DNA of 64,000 nucleotides from Oscheius onirici (Eukaryota; Nematoda; Chromadorea; Rhabditida; Rhabditidae). Shown piece after piece: positions 58,548-64,000 of this stretch. The translations under genes and the position numbers were made by a program. The notes beneath the pieces were generated by a model that worked only from the letters and a program-made list of their open reading frames with translations, had not been told where the DNA came from and did not search any database. The stretch covers positions 868,001 to 932,000 of the forward strand of contig OW051471.1 in assembly GCA_932521025.1 (NCBI GenBank). Direction: 5' to 3'. How positions within the stretch are numbered: the stretch's first letter is position 1; each line of letters starts with the position of its first letter.

Positions 58548-58896
58548 AAGCCCTTTATCTGACCTAAATAGTCACAGAACATTTCAAAATGGATAAACGT
58601 TATCTTCAATGAGTACCGAGGCCGCAAAATTATGATCTCATTTTCAAACATACCAATGACCCTTGTACGGAATATGACTTTTTTTCACTTCTATGTTTCT
58701 AACTTGTACAACATTTAGCCAAACAATATTCATTGGGTTAGTTACAATGACCAACCAAAAAAGTCAGGTTCCGTGACCAAAGGCTCATTGGTCTGTTTGA
58801 AAATGAGATCATAATTTTGCGGCTTCGGTACTCATTGAAGATAACGTTTATCCATTTTGACATGTTCTGTGACTATTTAGGTCAGATAAAGGGCTT
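58548..58896. repeat. long hairpin element, arms of about 105 bp
   Basis: Left arm agccctttatctgacctaaa ... tgagtaccgaggccgcaaaa is inverted at 58790-58896 (ttttgcggcttcggtactca ... aggtcagataaagggct) with very few differences. The loop is about 135 bp. The adjoining 58090-58547 sequence may belong to the same longer repeat. No coding capacity. Confidence 0.85.
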
Positions 58897-58929
58897 CAGA
58901 TAAAAGAAGAAATACGGTATAGGGGTAAG

Positions 58930-59390
58930 GATATGTACACCAGCCGGCTTCGCCACCTGTCCGCAGCTTTTTTACTTGTGTTCTCTTCTTTACTTCTGAT
59001 CCCTTCCCTACTCAACCGATCTCTTCTGATCCATTTTGATCCCTTCCCCAGTCAACCGATCCCTTCTGATCCCTTCCCCAATCAACCGATCTGCTCCGAT
59101 CCCTTCCGCATTCAACCGATCCCTTCTGATCCATTTTGATCCTTTTTCCGGCCATCCGATCCCTCTCTGATCTTATACAAACCAACCGGTCCCTTCAAAT
59201 CCCCTACCCTGACTCTATTTCCTGCTCAAAACAATTTAGCAGAAATACTTGGCGTGGAGAGGAGTCGAACACGGGTCATCTGGGTAACAGTGGCGACTTT
59301 TAACAATACACCAAAATTTGAGGTCCGGGATAAACAAACAAACATACAGAGTCCACCGCAGACACCATTGCGCTTTAGTAGTAGAGAATG
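58930..59390 (-). repeat. tRNA-derived SINE (family B) with minisatellite, inverted copy
   Basis: The reverse complement of the 56090-56400 plan: a gatcccttcc(cc)a(g/a)tcaacc unit repeated at about 58990-59200, then ggagtcgaacacgggtc (B box, minus strand) and caccattgcgctttag. With 56090-56400 it forms an inverted pair around peptide paralog 1. Confidence 0.75.
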
Positions 59391-59786
59391 TCTACATGAG
59401 ATGAAACATGAAAGATTTTGTAAAAGAAGAAAGTCTTGTGTTCTCGGATTTGCGTCTTTCAACAATTGCTTCAAGCAGTAGCTGGTTGTGAGTATTTTGT
59501 CAAGGCAGAACTTTCATTGGTATCCCAGTTAATGTCCTTCAAGGCAGTTCCAGAAGACGAGCTTGGCTCGCTCCCGCCAAGGCACCCGGTTCAAGCATAT
59601 TCGCAAAAAGCTAAAGATTTTGGCGAAGAAAGTGCTCAGAATCGAAAAAAAAGTACTGTTTCAAAGTTTGCCTAAGTGAGCGTTAGTACAATGACGTCGT
59701 TGGGTCATTGTTCTGATTTGAAAAAAAATCACAAAGAAAATACATTTAATACTCAAAAACAGCAATACTATCACCTTTTTCCCTGC

Positions 59787-59972
59787 TTATTTTCCATAAT
59801 AGTAGGGTCTTCTGTAGTACGGTCTTCTGTCCCTGCTGATAGAAACGTCCGGGCGACGCTTGAATCTGGAACTTTTCCCAGCTTTTCTAACATTTTTGAT
59901 CAAAAACCTATGCTCTTGCTTGATGGCCGAGACGATCGCGAGAAGGAGGAGGAGGAAAATGAGGAGCTTCAT
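59787..59972 (-). CDS. secreted Tyr/Arg-rich peptide precursor, 61 aa (paralog 2)
   Basis: Single exon from the ATG at 59972 to the TAA at 59787. It has a signal peptide (1-16, MKLLIFLLLLLAIVSA) and the motif EHRF shared with paralog 1. SSRFKR lies at 34-39, then the mature part RPDVSISRDRRPYYRRPYYYGK. Paralog 1 has an intron and a longer YYRP repeat; here the C-terminal exon is fused without an intron and the repeat is shorter. The terminal GK again suggests amidation. The two genes share upstream sequence (a GATA-type 14-mer and a TATA region), so the duplication included the promoter. Function unknown: secreted cationic peptide. Confidence 0.85.
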   Translation of the reverse strand: MKLLIFLLLLLAIVSAIKQEHRFLIKNVRKAGKSSRFKRRPDVSISRDRRPYYRRPYYYGK

Positions 59973-60118
59973 TTTTGGCACAAGTCCTAAGCGAACTGAA
60001 AAAGAACAAAAAGTCGAGGTATATGGGAGGCTGGAACAGGAAAGTGTTTTTGTTTGTTTTATACCTCTCACCTAGTTCCTGATAAACAGATGTTCAGCGA
60101 AATGGGTCTGCAGAATTG

Positions 60119-60132
60119 CTGATAAGCCAGTT
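60119..60132. promoter_or_regulatory. conserved GATA-type site upstream of peptide paralog 2
   Basis: CTGATAAGCCAGTT, identical to 58048-58061 at a similar distance from the start codon. A second TGATAA lies closer, at 60080-60085, in the block cctgataaacag. Confidence 0.6.
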
Positions 60133-60198
60133 CTTCTTATTTTCTTGCTGTTGTGAGTTGGTTTATTGCAAAAGACTTTATTCAAAAAAAAGAGAGCT

Positions 60199-60372
60199 CG
60201 ACCGTAACCCATTTGTTTCCGCGCGAGACCCATATAACACACAAACGTAGGATACTCAGTCAAGTCTCCTGGCTGAGTATCCTATGTTTGCGTGTTATAT
60301 GGAAACACGGAAACAAAAAAAGTGAGAACTATATGGTACGAAAAAAGCGCGGAAACAAATAGGTTACGGTCG
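60199..60372. repeat. nested hairpin element with GATACTCAG core
   Basis: Outer arms cgaccgtaacccatttgtttc and its inverse at 60350-60372. Inner arms acacacaaacgtaggatact and the inverse agtatcctatgtttgcgtgt. It lies just upstream of peptide paralog 2. Confidence 0.8.
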
Positions 60373-60833
60373 AAAAAAGTTTAGGAGCGAATGTTTGAGA
60401 AAACTATCCAATGGCTTGGGCTGATATTGTGCAGCGATATAGCCTCATAAGTGATGCATGCCATAGGCTATAGAACATGCCGATATGTTTTCCTAAAAAA
60501 AGCTATGGGTCCGACAGTGTCGCGAGGTCGGACCCCTAAAAGTGATGAAATCGACCTAGCTCCGCCAAAGAAAAAGCAAATTGACTAAAATTTTGTGAGG
60601 AAGTTGGGCCCTATACTGCCCACTTCCTGCCAAATTTTTAGAGGGGGGAGGTGCTTAAGTTTGAAAAAAAACTTGCTACTTTGGCTTCAAGCCAAGAAGA
60701 GTTCTGCTTCAGACTCTCTATAAAAAAGCGTTGCTTCGTGATGCTCTGCTTTTTTTGATGCTCTGATTTTCAGGCAAAAGTCATTTATTACTCAAAAAGT
60801 TCATTATAATCGTCGCTCTTTCAGAATCCTCGT

Positions 60834-61379
60834 TTATTTTCCGTAGCCCCAGCCTCCATATCCGCCACCGTAGCCCATGCCATATCCTCCATAGGGCATT
60901 CCAAAGCCTCTGCCAAAGCCCCTTCCAAAGCCGCCTCTGCTCATGCTCCAAGAACGTTTGGCTTGTCCGCGGGCGAATCTGAAAAATAAAGCATTTCATA
61001 CTGTAGAGGTCTTTTTATAGAACATACTGCATCTCCTTGACAAAAATTTACGAATTTTTGTTCCCGAGAATTGTATTGGCGCGTCTTTTTAACCAGCGGA
61101 CTCGTGAGGTCCCGGGTTCCGGGTGGCCCGGACTCCCGGGTCGGAACAATTTTTGCATTTCGCGCGCCGACGAATTTTTTGCTATGAAATTTTCGTGAAA
61201 AGTCCTTAACCGGAATATTTTAAACGTTTCCCTGCTTTCCCTCAAACTTTCACTCACCGATGGTTCAGATCATGCCTCTGTTCAATGGACTTGGCGTCAG
61301 CAGCATTCAGTTCTTCGGTACAGCTGACGAAAGCACAAATGACGACGAAGAGAAGGAAGAAAACACTGGAGAAGTTCAT
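60834..61379 (-). CDS. secreted Gly-rich peptide precursor, 88 aa (paralog 1 of pair)
   Basis: Exons 61379-61258 and 60978-60834 flank a 279-nt intron. Signal peptide about 1-19 (MNFSSVFFLLFVVICAFVS), then a pro-region (CTEELNAADAKSIEQ) with RHDLNHRFARGQAKR ending in a dibasic site at residue 49. The mature part SWSMSRGG continues as GFGRGF repeats, then YGGYGMGYGGGYGG, and ends WGYGK. AATAAA lies at 60784-60789. The mature part resembles the YGGWG-type antimicrobial NLPs, and the -GK end suggests C-terminal amidation. The intron carries a C/G-rich palindromic patch near 61110-61140. The close paralog 62544-62857 has the same exon boundary (inside the Arg codon of HRF) and the same pro-region. 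Confidence 0.88.
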
Positions 61380-62543
61380 TGCTTTTTCTGAAAAACTCAG
61401 CTTTGGTGACGGAAAGTCAGAGGGACAGGGATATAGATACTGAGAGAAAGACTATGAACTAATCTTCTCACTTATATATCTTACATGTTTATTGACAACT
61501 TCTGGCCCAATTCATCTAAAAACAGTTCATTTTCGAGTTTTTCACGTCTAGACCTCATCATGTCTCGGAGGACGTAAAACAAAACAATCACAAGAAAACG
61601 GGTTTCGTATGACGACACTGAACTTCGGGAGACCTTAGTTTACGACTTTTGTACGTAGAAATAGACGGTTTTCTTGAGAGAGTCATGTTTTTTTTGTTTT
61701 GAACTTGTAAGGTAACGAAAGTGAAGTGATGTTGAGTTTTTCAAAACATTATGATTCAGAAAATGTTCAAATAGCAGTAATAAGGCAACTTTGCACTGTT
61801 CCATTCTACTAGATGTTTTCAAAAAAGAAGTAAAAAAGATGCAAATATCAGGCTCGAACGCCGAACAATTTCAGCGACGCTACTTTTTTTCATATGGCTA
61901 AAAAAAACGAAACAATCGCTTTCGAATGCAATTTACTTTCACTTCTGTTTTGCTTTTTGAACAGCGGAATGTTCGTCGAAAACTGGCTGAAAAGCTTCGC
62001 ATTAGATCAAAACTGGAAAAGTTTTAGTATTGCGACTCTTTCTTTTTCTTTTTTTTCATTAAAAGTGTATATAGGCGTAGAAATGCTGAAATCAATGATT
62101 CGTCTGTTAGGCTCTTTCTGAATTCCTAGTCTTCTGAACAGCGTAATTGTCGGTAAACTGTAAATCGACTCTCTCAGCACTTTCCTCAGCAGGTTGGATC
62201 AGTTTTCGTCTCAAAAACGGTGCTCTTTCAAAGCAAAGTCTACTTTTATGCTGCTTTTGAAGCAAAAGCTCGAAATACTAGTGTCAGTATATCTCGTTCA
62301 ATTTTTTCATCGACGTCATCACTAGACAAAAAATTTGTACAACATACTGAGACTTTCGGAACGGTATGTGAAAAAATGACGGTCACTTTATTGCTTCATT
62401 ATTTGTACAACTAGTTATAGAGAATACACTCCCACTGCATGTTTGTAGAAAAAATGAATGTACTCAGAATAAATTTTATTCATAATCAGTGTCACATTAT
62501 TACAATGTACAGTGTACAGTTTGCAGCTTTTTTTTTCTTTTAT

Positions 62544-62857
62544 CTACTTTCCGAAACCCCAACCTCCGTATCCATAGCCGCCTCCACCGAAATGAGGGAA
62601 GAAGTGGTGATGATGATGGTGGCCCCACATACCGTGGTGTCCATGACTGAAGCTCCAACTGCGCTTGGCCATCCCACGAGCGAATCTGAAAGTTTTTTTT
62701 GGAGGTTTTGTTGCGAAAGCTTGTCCAACCTGTGGTTCAGATTGGTCCTCTCTTCAAGGGGTCTGGTATCAGTAGCCTGTTCTTTCAGGTCTTCGGTACA
62801 GTTGACAAAGGCAAAAACGGCGATGAGGAGAAGGAAGAAGAGGCATGGAAAGTTCAT
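62544..62857 (-). CDS. secreted Gly/His-rich peptide precursor, 89 aa (paralog 2 of pair)
   Basis: Exons 62857-62730 and 62685-62544 flank a 44-nt intron. Signal peptide about 1-19 (MNFPCLFFLLLIAVFAFVN), pro-region CTEDLKEQATDTRPLEERTN, then LNHRFARGMAKR with the dibasic site at residue 51. The mature part is SWSFSHGHHGMWG followed by six His, then FFPHFGGGGYGYGGWGFGK. AATAAA at 62475-62480. The natural hexahistidine and the surrounding His suggest metal (Zn/Cu) binding, as in other His-rich host-defence peptides. That is inference. The signal peptide, pro-region and exon boundary are shared with 60834-61379, while the mature part has diverged. Confidence 0.88.
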
Positions 62858-64000
62858 GGTTTTATTCTGGAAGAGTTGAAAATAATAGAGTAAGAGACAG
62901 AAGAGAGTCGGAGAGTGACAGACATAGCGAAAAATGTCACTGGACCCGCGTGCTTTCTGCAATTATTTTGTCGTGTATTGTATGTAGGTTTGGAATGCCA
63001 TTGGTGTTGAGACTAAACTGTCATTCACAGAGTTGCTATCTATAAGGTTTGATACCAGGGTTGGGCGAGAAGCGATTTTTTGTGCGAGCGCGAGCAGACC
63101 TCTCAATTTTAGCGTGAGCGCGAGCACGAGCAGATTTTTCGCTCGCATGCGAGCGCGAGCACTTTCCCAAATATGGAAATTGGACTTTTTCGATTTTTAT
63201 CAATCATTTTCGATATTTTTTGATCTTATTTTCATTTATTATTGTAGAATATTTTGTGGGGCGGGGGGGGGGGGCTACATTCTTCCGCGGAAGAAAGGCG
63301 CATGGGCGATTCTTCCCCTACCGAAATCCTCAGCGGTCTTTTCTTCCGCGAAAGAATAGTCTCGCGTCCATCGATCTAGAGCCAAATATTGCAACAAAAA
63401 ATGGACTCAAATAAAAGCAGTCTAAATTGGAAACTGACGTATTTGACCAAATTATGAAGCAATATTCGAAAAAATGCATACTAACATCCGCATTCTGAAC
63501 ACATTTTTGGTGTTTCTTGCTGACTCTTCAACTGATCTACAATTTTTCGAAGCGGTGTGTTGAAAAAGCCAGTTTTGAGCTGAAAATTATTGATTTTTGA
63601 CCCTGCTAGTAACTCCATCACAAGATGCGTAAATTGCCAAATGTTACTGTAACAGGAATGAATCGTTTACATGAAACAAAAAATATGCACCGAGTTGGAA
63701 AAGTTTCACAATATTTATTCTCGATGTGCAAAACTGTTTCGAAAATCTCCAGTGTTGAAAAAAAGAAAGTACCAAATTCCAATCGGATCTGAATAAAGGG
63801 GCTGAATAAAACAAAAAATAAAGTTCTCAACAATTTCATCGTTTACATTTTTTGAACGGCAGAGGAGAGTTCAGGAAAGTAAATGCCCCGGCCCCTAAAC
63901 CCGCTTCTTTTATAGCCTGCTCAAAACCACAATAATTAATAACAAAACTATTCCGAGATACTGATTTTTCGTCTCGCCGTCCTGTTTACTGTCTGCCGCC
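62858..64000. other. upstream DNA of the last peptide gene, repeats
   Basis: No coding exon found. Contains a fragment of the CAGGGCTGGGCGA MITE (from about 63056), a run of G near 63260 inside a repeat also seen near 29800-29850 (attattgtagaatattt), and ccgcggaagaa/ttcttccgcg inverted words at about 63280-63355. Confidence 0.5.

Overview
The window is nuclear DNA from a nematode, almost certainly Caenorhabditis or a close relative. It is AT-rich. Most introns are either tiny (36-45 nt, GT...TTTTCAG) or expanded by repeats. AATAAA signals follow most stop codons, runs of 9-15 C or G are common, and small inverted-repeat elements are scattered throughout. No bacterial or viral genes were seen.

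Layout: (1) 36-496 (+) holds the 3' exons of a gene I cannot name. (2) 2769-13226 (-) is a complete 12-exon flavin-containing monooxygenase of 504 aa. (3) 13227-30504 is a gene-poor 17 kb stretch with MITEs, tRNA-derived SINE pieces and a dead RTE-type reverse transcriptase. (4) 30505-51754 (-) is a complete 29-exon NPC1-type sterol transporter of 1268 aa. Its introns carry a full-length Merlin DNA transposon with a smaller Tc1/mariner-type element nested inside it, plus another nested TA/TTAA element pair. (5) 54371-62857 (-) is a tandem cluster of five small secreted peptide genes: one Trp/Gly/Tyr-rich, two Tyr/Arg-rich paralogs and two Gly-rich paralogs. They resemble the inducible antimicrobial or neuropeptide-like genes of nematode epidermis. 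(6) The last 1.1 kb shows only promoter sequence and repeats.

The FMO (ER membrane redox enzyme) and the NPC1 protein (late endosome/lysosome sterol export) are independent genes on the same strand. They are not an operon, because 17 kb separates them. The peptide cluster looks like a recent product of tandem duplication, and two members keep a near-identical GATA-containing promoter.

The most interesting large-scale signal is not a gene. The heptamer TGTTTCA, the core of the nematode 21U-RNA (piRNA) promoter motif, occurs on both strands several times more often than base composition predicts, almost entirely in introns and intergenic DNA. I propose that 5-53 kb is a piRNA-producing domain. 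Other highlights are two GC-AG introns in the NPC1 gene, a MITE inserted exactly at one of its 5' splice sites, and an intact 8-bp target duplication around the Merlin element. All gene models were assembled by hand from splice signals and reading-frame continuity. No alignment or database search was run.
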